From positions 219,505 to 283,504 of the forward strand of contig NZ_JPWF01000007.1 in assembly GCF_003326675.1 (NCBI RefSeq): DNA of 64,000 bases, given 5' to 3'. The stretch comes from Thalassospira profundimaris (GTDB lineage Bacteria > Pseudomonadota > Alphaproteobacteria > Rhodospirillales > Thalassospiraceae). The position numbers were made by a program, and so were the translations under genes. The first letter of the stretch is position 1, and each line of letters starts with the position of its first letter. The notes under the pieces were generated by a model. The model was not told the DNA's origin and ran no database searches. It saw only the letters and a program-made list of their open reading frames with translations. Below, in pieces: positions 9,424 to 17,100 of this stretch.

Positions 9424-10116
9424 ATGGCACGTCGCAGAAAAGGAATGCAGCCCGTCGCAGAGGAAGAAGTCAACGAGGATTGGCTTGCCACATATGCCGA
9501 TGCCATCACCCTCCTCATGGCGTTCTTTGTCATGCTGGTCAGCTTCTCTAAAATCGAAATCCCGATCTTTGAAAAGGTTCAGGCCGGTATTGCCGAACAG
9601 ATCGGCAAACGTGATGTTGTTCGCCCGACCCAGGTTCTGGAAACTGACCTGAAAGATGTCGTGTTCAACATGGCGATGGACAGTGCGGTCAATGTATCGA
9701 CCGATGATGAAGGCATCCTGATGGAAATGGGCAGCGGTTCATTCTTCCAGCCGGGATCAGCCAATCTGACCAAGGATGCGGTTTTGTTTCTCAAAGACAT
9801 CGCCGATCTTTTGAAAGAACCGCGCTATCTTGGTTTCCAGATCGAAGTCACGGGCCATACAGACGATAGCCCGATCAGTTCGCCGCGCTTCCCGTCCAAC
9901 TGGGAACTGGCAGCCGGTCGGTCCATTGCTGTCGTTCGCTTTTTTGCCGCCCTTGGTGTTGATCCCAATCAGAACCGGATGCGCGCCATTTCATATGGCG
10001 ACACCAAACCGAAATTGCCCAATCGCGATGATTCGGGCAACCCGATAGAAGAAAACCGCGACGCAAACCGCCGCATTGAAATCCGCGTATTTCCGAAATA
10101 CTCACGCGTCTTTTGA
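9424..10116 (+). CDS. MotB-family flagellar stator subunit (OmpA-like peptidoglycan-binding)
   Basis: 230 aa. The single membrane helix WLATYADAITLLMAFFVML holds the ion-carrying Asp at residue 26. The C-terminal OmpA domain has VTGHTDDSPI and the RMRAISYGDTKP and NRRIEIRV motifs for peptidoglycan binding. It is shorter than E. coli MotB, with a short linker, as in many alphaproteobacterial stators. It forms the stator with the upstream MotA-like protein, to which it is almost directly joined. Confidence 0.93.
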   Translation: MARRRKGMQPVAEEEVNEDWLATYADAITLLMAFFVMLVSFSKIEIPIFEKVQAGIAEQIGKRDVVRPTQVLETDLKDVVFNMAMDSAVNVSTDDEGILMEMGSGSFFQPGSANLTKDAVLFLKDIADLLKEPRYLGFQIEVTGHTDDSPISSPRFPSNWELAAGRSIAVVRFFAALGVDPNQNRMRAISYGDTKPKLPNRDDSGNPIEENRDANRRIEIRVFPKYSRVF

Positions 10117-10139
10117 CCTTATCAGTCCAGGGCGCGCAT

Positions 10140-10964
10140 CTATTCGATCCGCAGCACCATTTCATCGCGCGCGGCAAAGGCCCCGGACCAGGTTGATCTG
10201 GCCTGTTGTTCGATGACAGTCATGTCCGCATCATTATGGTCCGGGTCGTGATGGAACAGCGCCAGACGCTTGGCATTGGCCGCCTTGCACAAACGAATGC
10301 CTTCCTGCCACGTCGAATGTCCCCAGCCGATCTTCTGCTCAAACTGTTCGTCGGTGTAGGTGCTGTCATAAATGACAAGATCGGCATCCTGTATGAAATC
10401 CAGAATGATTTCATCAGGCTTGCCCGGTTGGTGTTCGGTATCGGTTACAAAGCAAACGGCAAGTCCGTCATGCTCGACCCGAAAGGCCGTCGCCCCGTTG
10501 GGATGACGCAGCGGGGCTGTCTTGATCACAATCCCCTCACCCGGCTTCAATTCATCACCAACATTGAAATCCTCAAAAGTCAGTTTTGACTTCATTGCCG
10601 ATAACGGCACCGGAAATGTCGGGTTTGCCATCTGTGCGGAAAATACGCGTTCAACCCCGCCCTGATCGGTCAAATGTCCGGCCATCACATGAAAGGAGGC
10701 CTTTGGATTATAGGCAGGCACAAAGAACGGGAACCCGTTGATATGGTCCCAATGGGTATGGGTCAAAAAGATCGTCGCTTCTGTCACCTGACGGCGGATC
10801 AGATCCTTGCCCAAATTGCGGATACCTGTTCCGGCATCAAAGATCAGAACCTTGTCCGCAACCCGCATTTCCAGACAGCTGGTATTCCCACCATAAACCA
10901 CATGATCTGGCGATGGGCAGGCAATGCTGCCGCGCACCCCCCAGAACTTAACCTCAATCGACAT
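10140..10964 (-). CDS. MBL-fold metallohydrolase
   Basis: 274 aa, cytoplasmic. The metal-binding motif THTHWDH lies near residues 88-94, with further ligands in APLRHPNG, CFVTDTEH and the late LALFHHDPDH. The N-terminal KFWGVRGSIACPSP is typical of the MBL group related to cyclic-phosphodiesterase/PhnP-like enzymes often found beside bacterial cyclases. The substrate is not predictable. It converges on the motB-like gene (23 bp apart) and is probably monocistronic. Confidence 0.85.
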   Translation of the reverse strand: MSIEVKFWGVRGSIACPSPDHVVYGGNTSCLEMRVADKVLIFDAGTGIRNLGKDLIRRQVTEATIFLTHTHWDHINGFPFFVPAYNPKASFHVMAGHLTDQGGVERVFSAQMANPTFPVPLSAMKSKLTFEDFNVGDELKPGEGIVIKTAPLRHPNGATAFRVEHDGLAVCFVTDTEHQPGKPDEIILDFIQDADLVIYDSTYTDEQFEQKIGWGHSTWQEGIRLCKAANAKRLALFHHDPDHNDADMTVIEQQARSTWSGAFAARDEMVLRIE

Positions 10965-11052
10965 TCAATAGACCCCGTCCACCCGTTGACAGTTCGATAC
11001 GGATCATTGCTGCTACATCATTAAAAGATAGCATTTTATTCACACAAACCAA

Positions 11053-11799
11053 TCAAGGATTGTGCATTTTTGTCGCCCGCACTCGAACCTGCGTCCCAAT
11101 TTTTGCATCAAACATTTGATCTGCCCGTCCACAATTAACCGCAATTTCGCACAGATCAACCGAATTGCCGTAATGAAATGCCGATCCCGCCGGTACATCG
11201 GAAAATGTCCGTGCCCCCAAAATATTGTGATCCCCGACAATCAGACTTGCGCCACGATCTTGTACGCGCAATCCAGTCATCAGATTACCGTATGTATCGA
11301 TATAAATGACTTCGGCCAATTCGTCGGGCCATGATTTTGCCTCAACACACCGTTGATCAAGGCTTAGCGGGTGCGTGTCAAAATCCTGTCCAATCGCGAT
11401 TTTTGCTGCAATCGGCGCGAAAATATCGCGTCCATGAAAACTTGCCGACAGATTTGCCGGTTGCCAGTCAATCAAAGACAAAGTGACGTTTTCAGACCGA
11501 CGAATGATCATTTCAAACAAACCGTTATCCGGTCCGACATACGACACACCATCCGCCTCGACCACCAATGCTTTGCGGGTACTCCCGACACCGGGATCAA
11601 CCACCGCCAAAACCACATCACCGGGCTGAAATTCACGCGCCAAAGCTGCTAGCAAATAACTTGCTGCCTTTGGGTTTCGATCAGGCGCATCGACCATCAG
11701 ATCACAAACAGCAACATCCGGTGCGGTGCGCATCACAACCGACCGCATTGTCCCGCTATAGGGACCGTTCACACCAAAATCGCTAAAAATAAAAATCAT
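11053..11799 (-). CDS. SAM hydroxide adenosyltransferase family (DUF62) protein
   Basis: 248 aa. This family splits S-adenosylmethionine with water to adenosine and methionine and is related to the fluorinase and chlorinase. MIFIFSDFGVNGPY, VVDPGVGSTRKALVVEADG (Asp/Arg of the active site), YVGPDNGLF and SFHGRDIFAP (His) are all present. The Asp-Arg-His set fits the hydroxide-using branch rather than the halogenases. It lies between the MBL gene and the SPOR lipoprotein, same strand, without tight spacing. Confidence 0.88.
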   Translation of the reverse strand: MIFIFSDFGVNGPYSGTMRSVVMRTAPDVAVCDLMVDAPDRNPKAASYLLAALAREFQPGDVVLAVVDPGVGSTRKALVVEADGVSYVGPDNGLFEMIIRRSENVTLSLIDWQPANLSASFHGRDIFAPIAAKIAIGQDFDTHPLSLDQRCVEAKSWPDELAEVIYIDTYGNLMTGLRVQDRGASLIVGDHNILGARTFSDVPAGSAFHYGNSVDLCEIAVNCGRADQMFDAKIGTQVRVRATKMHNP

Positions 11800-11853
11800 C
11801 TGTGCCGAACTTCTTTGCCAATCATCGCCCGACGCAATCCCGTCAGGAACGAC

Positions 11854-11889
11854 AACGCCGGTGGCACATACATCATCCCCACCGGCGTT
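11854..11889 (-). terminator. Hairpin downstream of the SPOR lipoprotein gene
   Basis: Perfect 11-bp GC-rich arms (11854-11864 and 11879-11889) with a 14-base loop lie 34 bp after the lipoprotein stop. The T-run is poor, so it may be a weak or Rho-assisted terminator. Confidence 0.45.
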
Positions 11890-11922
11890 ATCCTGATCTT
11901 TATATGGGGATTTCCCCGCAGG

Positions 11923-13326
11923 TTACTTGACTTCGCAGAACTGGCCGCGACGCTTCAAATCCGCACACAACGAATTTGCGGCACTGTCACTTAACCCTGT
12001 CGCCATCAGGCGATAATAGGTGCCCTTGCCCGGAATATTGGCCGTGGTCACACCATGTTGCAGGGATGCCAACTGTCCATAACGCCCGGTTAAAATCTGC
12101 CAACCTCGTTCGGCCTGCGCCTGATTGCGATAGGACGCCAAATGGACCGACTTCGTGCCACTGGCCATTGCAGGCTGTGCTGGCGCGCTTGTAGCATTGT
12201 CACTGGCCTGTACCGGACGGCTTTCCCCGGTTGCGACCCGACGAACAGGCTCCCCTGCATTCAGGGTCATGGCTGTTCCCTTGGCCGGTTCAACAATCGC
12301 AGCCTCGATCGCATCACGTTCGCGTTTGAATTCGTCGGGCGTTACCAGCTTCATGCTTTGCAGATCTTCGATCCGGGCAATCTGGCGGGCAGCATCCATC
12401 AGTCCCTGTGGCGCGGGTGGCGGCACGGCGCGCTGACGCGGCTGTGCGGGCAACAAGGCATCAAGAATTGCCGTACGCTCGTTAACATGTTCCTGCACGG
12501 TAATGGCACCGATCTGCAAGGAACGGTTCAGCTGGTTCAACCGTTGTTCGACCTGCGTGCCATCAGGTGGCGCAGTATTCAGGAATGCGGCGGGTGCCTG
12601 TTGGCTCATGGGCAAAAGCGCGCCAAGATTGGCCGAACGGCGTGCCGAATATTCTTCGGGCGTGATCAGCCCGGAAGATTGCAGATTGCGCAAAATCGAA
12701 AAACGTTTTGCAACCGCTTCGTCCCCGCCATTCAAAGCAGCACCGGCAGGAATATCCATCGCCTTGGTGGCACCACTTGTCATCATCGGCTGGGGTGCGG
12801 CTGTCATCGGGGTACTTGCCATACCCGTACCGGTCACATTGCCAAGCCCCGACGGGCTGGTGACGATCTGGTCATTGATGCTCAGCGATCCGGGAAGCCC
12901 GCGTTCCAGACGATTGAGGTTAAATTCCGCCGCATCCCGCAAGGGCCGCGGCTGGGTTCCCGTAGCAGAGGACATCAAAACCGTGCCCGGCGGGTTCATG
13001 GCCATCAAGGTGTGATAGCCATCGCGTGCACGATCAGGGCGATTGGTATTTTGATAAAGAACCGACCGCCACAGCATCGCGTGACCGTCTTGCGGATTTT
13101 TGCGTAATGCTTCGTCAAACAGACGTTCGGCCGATGCATAATCACCAGATGCAAGTTGCTGAAGACCAAGAGCGGTATAATTGTCATCGGCAAAGGATGT
13201 TGCTTCGTCCCAGAAATCCTGATCCAGCAACGGCGCACAGGCCGACACCCACGAAACCATACCGATCACAGCAACTCCCTTGCCGATCTTCAGCCAGTTT
13301 CCGGTCCGCTTTGCGGATAGCTGCAT
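11923..13326 (-). CDS. SPOR-domain lipoprotein with helical repeats
   Basis: 467 aa. A lipoprotein signal ends at the lipobox VSAC (Cys at about residue 30). A TPR-like region follows (ALGLQQLASGDYASAERLFDEALRKNPQDGHAML). Three spaced SHOCT-like helical units come next, each of the form L-x(4-6)-G-L/A-I-T-x-E-E-Y/H/F-x-x-R (near LQSSGLITPEEYSARR, LQIGAITVQEHVNER, LQSMKLVTPDEFKRER). The C-terminal SPOR domain (HLASYRNQAQAERGWQIL ... KGTYYRLMATG) binds denuded glycan at the division site. The likely role is in the periplasm at the septum or cell wall. Gly/Thr/Ala-rich linkers separate the parts. Confidence 0.8.
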   Translation of the reverse strand: MQLSAKRTGNWLKIGKGVAVIGMVSWVSACAPLLDQDFWDEATSFADDNYTALGLQQLASGDYASAERLFDEALRKNPQDGHAMLWRSVLYQNTNRPDRARDGYHTLMAMNPPGTVLMSSATGTQPRPLRDAAEFNLNRLERGLPGSLSINDQIVTSPSGLGNVTGTGMASTPMTAAPQPMMTSGATKAMDIPAGAALNGGDEAVAKRFSILRNLQSSGLITPEEYSARRSANLGALLPMSQQAPAAFLNTAPPDGTQVEQRLNQLNRSLQIGAITVQEHVNERTAILDALLPAQPRQRAVPPPAPQGLMDAARQIARIEDLQSMKLVTPDEFKRERDAIEAAIVEPAKGTAMTLNAGEPVRRVATGESRPVQASDNATSAPAQPAMASGTKSVHLASYRNQAQAERGWQILTGRYGQLASLQHGVTTANIPGKGTYYRLMATGLSDSAANSLCADLKRRGQFCEVK

Positions 13327-13677
13327 CGCGCCAATCCCCTATTTTCTAAAACCTATTTCCGGAAATCATGCTGCATCCCTTTGCCCTATACCAGCAAAAA
13401 CCAGCGACATTTCCCATACCGCATTGATTTTGCACCCTGCTTGCCAAGAATTCGTTAAAGCCGCCAACCAGGACAAGTTATGGATTATTTTCGCGGATTA
13501 ATTCAATTTGATTGTTTTTCATGGCCTTGCCCTACCATATGTATAGTTCATATAAAGAAGACAGGTTTAGAGCCATTAACCTGTGCTTCAGAACATTATG
13601 ATTTGATTAGACATCGTTCTTGGGTATATGCAACGCACGCATAAACGACAAAAATAGCTATCTTTCAGGGGTCCCGC
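13327..13677. other. 351-bp divergent intergenic region
   Basis: It separates the SPOR lipoprotein from the degenerate EAL gene, and should hold both promoters. AT-rich around 13500-13560. An inverted repeat at 13561-13584 is listed separately. I see no RNA gene or good coding frame. Confidence 0.5.
13561..13584. repeat. Inverted repeat, possible operator
   Basis: Perfect 7-bp arms ACAGGTT / AACCTGT with a 10-base spacer, about 95 bp before the EAL-like gene. It has the size of a dimeric regulator site; no regulator is identified. Confidence 0.3.
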
Positions 13678-14940
13678 GTGATCGAACCGCAACAATTTGG
13701 CCAACAGGCCCTTCAAGAATACCTGTTGCTGGATTATGTCCAACGGCTTGAAACCCGTAAATACGGGCATCGCGCCGTGCATATCCATTTGTCACGTATG
13801 AAGCCGTTCCATCGCCGCGACTATCACATTCGCGTCGCGACCAATACCTTTGAAAGCTATGTCAAACTGTATGTTGGACGCATTTTTGTCCTGACCAACA
13901 ATGATCTGATTTTTGTCTGGAAAGACAAATCCATCGCCGATGTCGAACCGGCCGTTGATACCCTGCGCTACCTTTTCCGCGATGATCCGCTTTCCCAGGA
14001 TGAAAGCGAAGAAACCGGTTTTTGCACTTGGTACAACCTCAATACCGAGTTCCAGGAATTCCTTTTGCTGTGCCAGCACCTTGATGAACGCGCCAAGAAG
14101 GTGCAGCAAAGCAGCAAGATGCGCACCGCGATGCAACGCGAAAAGGATGAACCGCTTAACCCGATTAACGCGGAAAACCTTGCCCAGCTTGAAGAAACCA
14201 TCCATTCCGCCGATCTATCGGAACATATCCGTCAGCAGCCCGTGTGCGTCTTTACGCAAAGTGGCTCCCGGGAACTGCACCCGGTCTTTGACGAGTTTTT
14301 TGTATCGATTACCGATCTGCGTAATGCCCTGATGCCCAATATTGATCTGGCATCAAATCGCTGGCTGTTTCAGCACATGACAGAAGTCCTTGATAAAAGG
14401 ATGCTGAACTATCTGTGCAAGCGGACGTTCAAGACGCACGCCAGTTCGTTCTCGATCAACCTTAATCTTGGTACCCTGACGTCGCGGGATTTCGACAAAT
14501 TTGACGAAACCGTGCGCCGTAAATGGCCGGGCAACGTCATCCTCGAACTGAACCAGGTTGACCTGTTCTCGAACCTTGAAACCTATCTCAGTCTTCGGGA
14601 CGACTTCCACAAACGCGGCTATCGCATTCTGATCGATAACCTGACGGTGGAATCGCTGTCATTTGTGGATCGCAAAAGCCTGAAGGCCGACTTCATCAAG
14701 GTCGCTTGGCGTGAAGAAATGACCGACAACGTTATCCGTAAAAAATACGGCGAAATGGATAGCCTTGTGAAGAACTCCGGTCGCGAACGCGTGATCCTTT
14801 GTCGCTGCGATACGCCAACCGCAATCAAATTCGGTCAGTCGCTCGGCATTACCCTGTTCCAGGGGCGCTATATCGACAATATGGTTGCCCGCCAACGTCG
14901 TGCGAAGCAGGCCCAGAAAGCCGCCCAAAAGCCGAAATAA
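13678..14940 (+). CDS. Degenerate EAL-domain-like protein
   Basis: 420 aa from a GTG start with AGGGG 6 bp upstream. The N-terminal part (about 1-140) is unfamiliar, with a segment RIFVLTNNDLIFVWKDKS that loosely resembles a broken GGDEF core. The C-terminal part (about 240-405) follows the EAL fold: SINLNLGTLTSRDF, VILELNQVDLF, RGYRILIDNLTVESLSFVDR, and LGITLFQGRYID at the QGY position. Residues needed for c-di-GMP cleavage are changed: the IDDFG stretch reads IDNLT, and the AEGVE stretch reads CRCDT. It is therefore likely a catalytically dead c-di-GMP binding or scaffold protein. No signal peptide or membrane segment is seen. Confidence 0.65.
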   Translation: MIEPQQFGQQALQEYLLLDYVQRLETRKYGHRAVHIHLSRMKPFHRRDYHIRVATNTFESYVKLYVGRIFVLTNNDLIFVWKDKSIADVEPAVDTLRYLFRDDPLSQDESEETGFCTWYNLNTEFQEFLLLCQHLDERAKKVQQSSKMRTAMQREKDEPLNPINAENLAQLEETIHSADLSEHIRQQPVCVFTQSGSRELHPVFDEFFVSITDLRNALMPNIDLASNRWLFQHMTEVLDKRMLNYLCKRTFKTHASSFSINLNLGTLTSRDFDKFDETVRRKWPGNVILELNQVDLFSNLETYLSLRDDFHKRGYRILIDNLTVESLSFVDRKSLKADFIKVAWREEMTDNVIRKKYGEMDSLVKNSGRERVILCRCDTPTAIKFGQSLGITLFQGRYIDNMVARQRRAKQAQKAAQKPK

Positions 14941-14977
14941 TCCGGTTGCACGCGTGGGCCATCCCAAAACCATTCTC

Positions 14978-15005
14978 AAAGGTCGGGGTATCCCCGGCCT
15001 TTTTG
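14978..15005 (+). terminator. Rho-independent terminator after the EAL-like gene
   Basis: An 11-bp stem with one wobble pair and a 3-base loop is followed by TTTTT, 38 bp past the stop codon. Confidence 0.8.
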
Positions 15006-15082
15006 CATTTCATCCTGACAATTCCTGACAGGAACCTTGGCAGATTGTGCCCGCAGCTGCATTTCCACCCTTGGCATATTTG

Positions 15083-15097
15083 GAACAAAAAGAGTAC
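15083..15097 (+). promoter_or_regulatory. Candidate LexA (SOS) box and promoter of dinB
   Basis: GAAC-N7-GTAC matches the alphaproteobacterial LexA site GAAC-N7-GAAC at all but one position, and lies 9 bp before the chosen dinB start. It sits between TTGGCA (15071-15076) and TACAAA (15095-15100), an 18-bp spaced -35/-10 pair. The predicted transcript would begin at or just before the ATG, so it may be leaderless. Confidence 0.4.
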
Positions 15098-15105
15098 AAA
15101 TAGCC

Positions 15106-16476
15106 ATGTTGTACGCACTGTGCCCGGAATGCCATCATAAATGGCGATTGCATCATGATCGACCGCTCCCCAAAAGCGGTGCGGGATCCTATGTGCCTTG
15201 TCCGGCCTGCAACAACCAACGCGCCCTCGCCCATGCCGAGCTGCCCGATCTGTTTATCGGCCATCTTGATTGCGATGCCTTTTATGCCTCGATTGAAAAG
15301 CGTGACCGGCCGGAACTGGCAGACCTTCCTGTGATCATTGGTGGCGGCCATCGCGGCGTTGTTTCAACCTGCTGCTATGTGGCGCGCAAATTCGGCGTAC
15401 GTTCGGCCATGCCGGCCTTCAAGGCGCGTGAACTCTGCCCGGACGGCATATTCCTGCCCCCTGATATGAAGAAGTATCAGCGCGAAGGTTATCGCGTACG
15501 CGACATGATGCGCGCCCTGACCCCCGACATCGAACCTCTATCGATTGACGAGGCCTTTATGGATCTGTCAAACGCTCGGGAATCGCATGGCAAATCCCCG
15601 GCCGAATGTCTGGCCGAGTTGCAATCAACCATCCGCAAGGAAGTCGGCATCACGGTTTCCATCGGGCTTTCCTACAACAAATTCCTGGCCAAGATCGCCT
15701 CGGACCTGAACAAGCCATTCGGCTTTTCAATGATTGGCGCACAAGAATCCGTCGATTTCCTTGCCGACAAGCCGGTTCGCATGATGTGGGGCGTTGGCCC
15801 GGCGATGGAACGCAAACTCCATGACGATGGCATCACCCGCATAGGACAGCTTCAGGAACTTGATATCCATACTCTTCAGGGACGTTACGGCAGTATCGGC
15901 AAGCGATTCTATTACTTTTCGCGCGGACAGGATAATCGCCGGGTCGAACAAAGCAGCGAACGCAAAAGCCTGTCTTCGGAAACCACCTTTGACAAAGACA
16001 TCTCAAGCCTGTCGGAACTTACAGACATTGCCACCCGCCTGACCGCCCGGGTTGCCAGTGATCTGGCCCGCAAGGAAATAGCCGGACATACGGTTGTACT
16101 GAAACTGAAATCATCGGATTTCAAAACACGTACCCGCAATATGCGCCTGACCCACCCGACATTGCGCGAAGATGTTATCCTCGACACCGCCCTGACATTG
16201 CTGAGAAAAGAAATCGACGGCACCAAGTACCGCCTGCTGGGTGTTGGCGTCGCAGACCTGTTTGCCGCTGACCAGGCCGATCCGGTTGATCTGTTCGCCG
16301 AAACCCCGTCGGCAAATGAACCCGCCCGCACCACGAAACAGCAAGAAACCGAAGAAACCGCACGCGTCGCAATCGAGCTCCCCCGCCCGACCGCCGAACA
16401 ACTGCGCGAAAGCCTGACAAGGCGCTATCGCCTGCACAAGAAAAAGATCGTGCGTCAACAACGTTTCAGGTTTTAG
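15106..16476 (+). CDS. dinB: DNA polymerase IV with N-terminal zinc-ribbon-like extension
   Basis: 456 aa from the ATG at 15106 (MLYALCPECHHKW). This Y-family translesion polymerase acts in SOS mutagenesis. The first 40 residues carry CPEC and CPAC pairs, a likely zinc ribbon. The polymerase core follows: HLDCDAFYASIE (first metal Asp), PLSIDEAFMDLS (catalytic Asp-Glu), SYNKFLAKIASDLNKPFG, and a little-finger domain with SSETTFDKDI. The C-terminus is basic (HKKKIVRQQRF). The upstream frame to 15037 adds an unrelated sequence and lacks support. A candidate LexA box and a terminator flank it. Confidence 0.93.
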   Translation: MLYALCPECHHKWRLHHDRPLPKSGAGSYVPCPACNNQRALAHAELPDLFIGHLDCDAFYASIEKRDRPELADLPVIIGGGHRGVVSTCCYVARKFGVRSAMPAFKARELCPDGIFLPPDMKKYQREGYRVRDMMRALTPDIEPLSIDEAFMDLSNARESHGKSPAECLAELQSTIRKEVGITVSIGLSYNKFLAKIASDLNKPFGFSMIGAQESVDFLADKPVRMMWGVGPAMERKLHDDGITRIGQLQELDIHTLQGRYGSIGKRFYYFSRGQDNRRVEQSSERKSLSSETTFDKDISSLSELTDIATRLTARVASDLARKEIAGHTVVLKLKSSDFKTRTRNMRLTHPTLREDVILDTALTLLRKEIDGTKYRLLGVGVADLFAADQADPVDLFAETPSANEPARTTKQQETEETARVAIELPRPTAEQLRESLTRRYRLHKKKIVRQQRFRF

Positions 16477-16495
16477 GAAAAACGACCCGAAAACG

Positions 16496-16532
16496 AAAAA
16501 TGCCCGTCAGCGCGAAGCTGCGGGCATTTTTT
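16496..16532. terminator. Bidirectional terminator between dinB and the tRNA-Glu genes
   Basis: A TGCCCG/CGGGCA stem is extended by CAGC/GCTG around a short loop, flanked by A5 and T6. It serves dinB from the left and the minus-strand tRNA genes from the right. Confidence 0.85.
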
Positions 16533-16560
16533 CATTTGGCCAAATCTTTCGTAAGAAAGA

Positions 16561-16636
16561 TGGCGTCCCCTAGGGGATTCGAACCCCTGTTGCCGCCGTG
16601 AAAGGGCAGTGTCCTAGGCCTCTAGACGAAGGGGAC
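16561..16636 (-). tRNA. tRNA-Glu (TTC), copy 1
   Basis: 76 bases with encoded CCA (TGG at 16561-16563 on the plus strand). The reverse complement starts GTCCCCTTCGTCTAGAGGCC, has the anticodon loop CTTTCAC (anticodon TTC), the T-loop GGTTCGAATCC and the acceptor stem GTCCCCT/AGGGGAC. It is identical to the next two copies. Confidence 0.97.
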
Positions 16637-16674
16637 ACAAGCACAAGTGCCAATGTCGTATGACTTTCGGTTGG

Positions 16675-16750
16675 TGGCGTCCCCTAGGGGATTCGAACCC
16701 CTGTTGCCGCCGTGAAAGGGCAGTGTCCTAGGCCTCTAGACGAAGGGGAC
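16675..16750 (-). tRNA. tRNA-Glu (TTC), copy 2
   Basis: Identical in sequence to copy 1; the 38-bp spacer to copy 1 equals the spacer to copy 3, so the repeat unit is 114 bp. Confidence 0.97.
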
Positions 16751-16788
16751 ACAAGCACAAGTGCCAATGTCGTATGACTTTCGGTTGG

Positions 16789-16864
16789 TGGCGTCCCCTA
16801 GGGGATTCGAACCCCTGTTGCCGCCGTGAAAGGGCAGTGTCCTAGGCCTCTAGACGAAGGGGAC
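16789..16864 (-). tRNA. tRNA-Glu (TTC), copy 3
   Basis: Identical to copies 1 and 2 and the first to be transcribed. The sequence upstream (above 16864) is unique, so the promoter for the set should lie in 16865-16960. Confidence 0.97.
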
Positions 16865-17100
16865 GCAGCGCGTTAACGAGGCCGGTTTTTAGCGATTGGG
16901 TCGGGTCAGGTCAAGCGGCTTTTTCGCCCTTATGACGTTTTTTTTAATCCCCCACCGAAAATAGGGCCATATCTCACCCAATCCCGCAAAAACCACAGCT
17001 CATTGTTTAACCAGATGGTTTATTTCTTCCATCCATTCGCCAAATGAAGGCCAACTGATGCCCCACAAAAGTCGAAATGGATGGAAAAAATATTTTCAGA

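Larger units (their letters stand above)
16561..16864. repeat. Perfect 114-bp tandem repeat carrying tRNA-Glu
   Basis: Two and two-thirds units: three 76-base genes with two identical 38-bp spacers. No difference is seen between units, which points to recent amplification or ongoing gene conversion. Confidence 0.95.

Noticed and set aside
12142..13107. Long plus-strand frame opposite the SPOR lipoprotein
   Set aside because: Shadow frame of a gene with a lipobox and SPOR domain.
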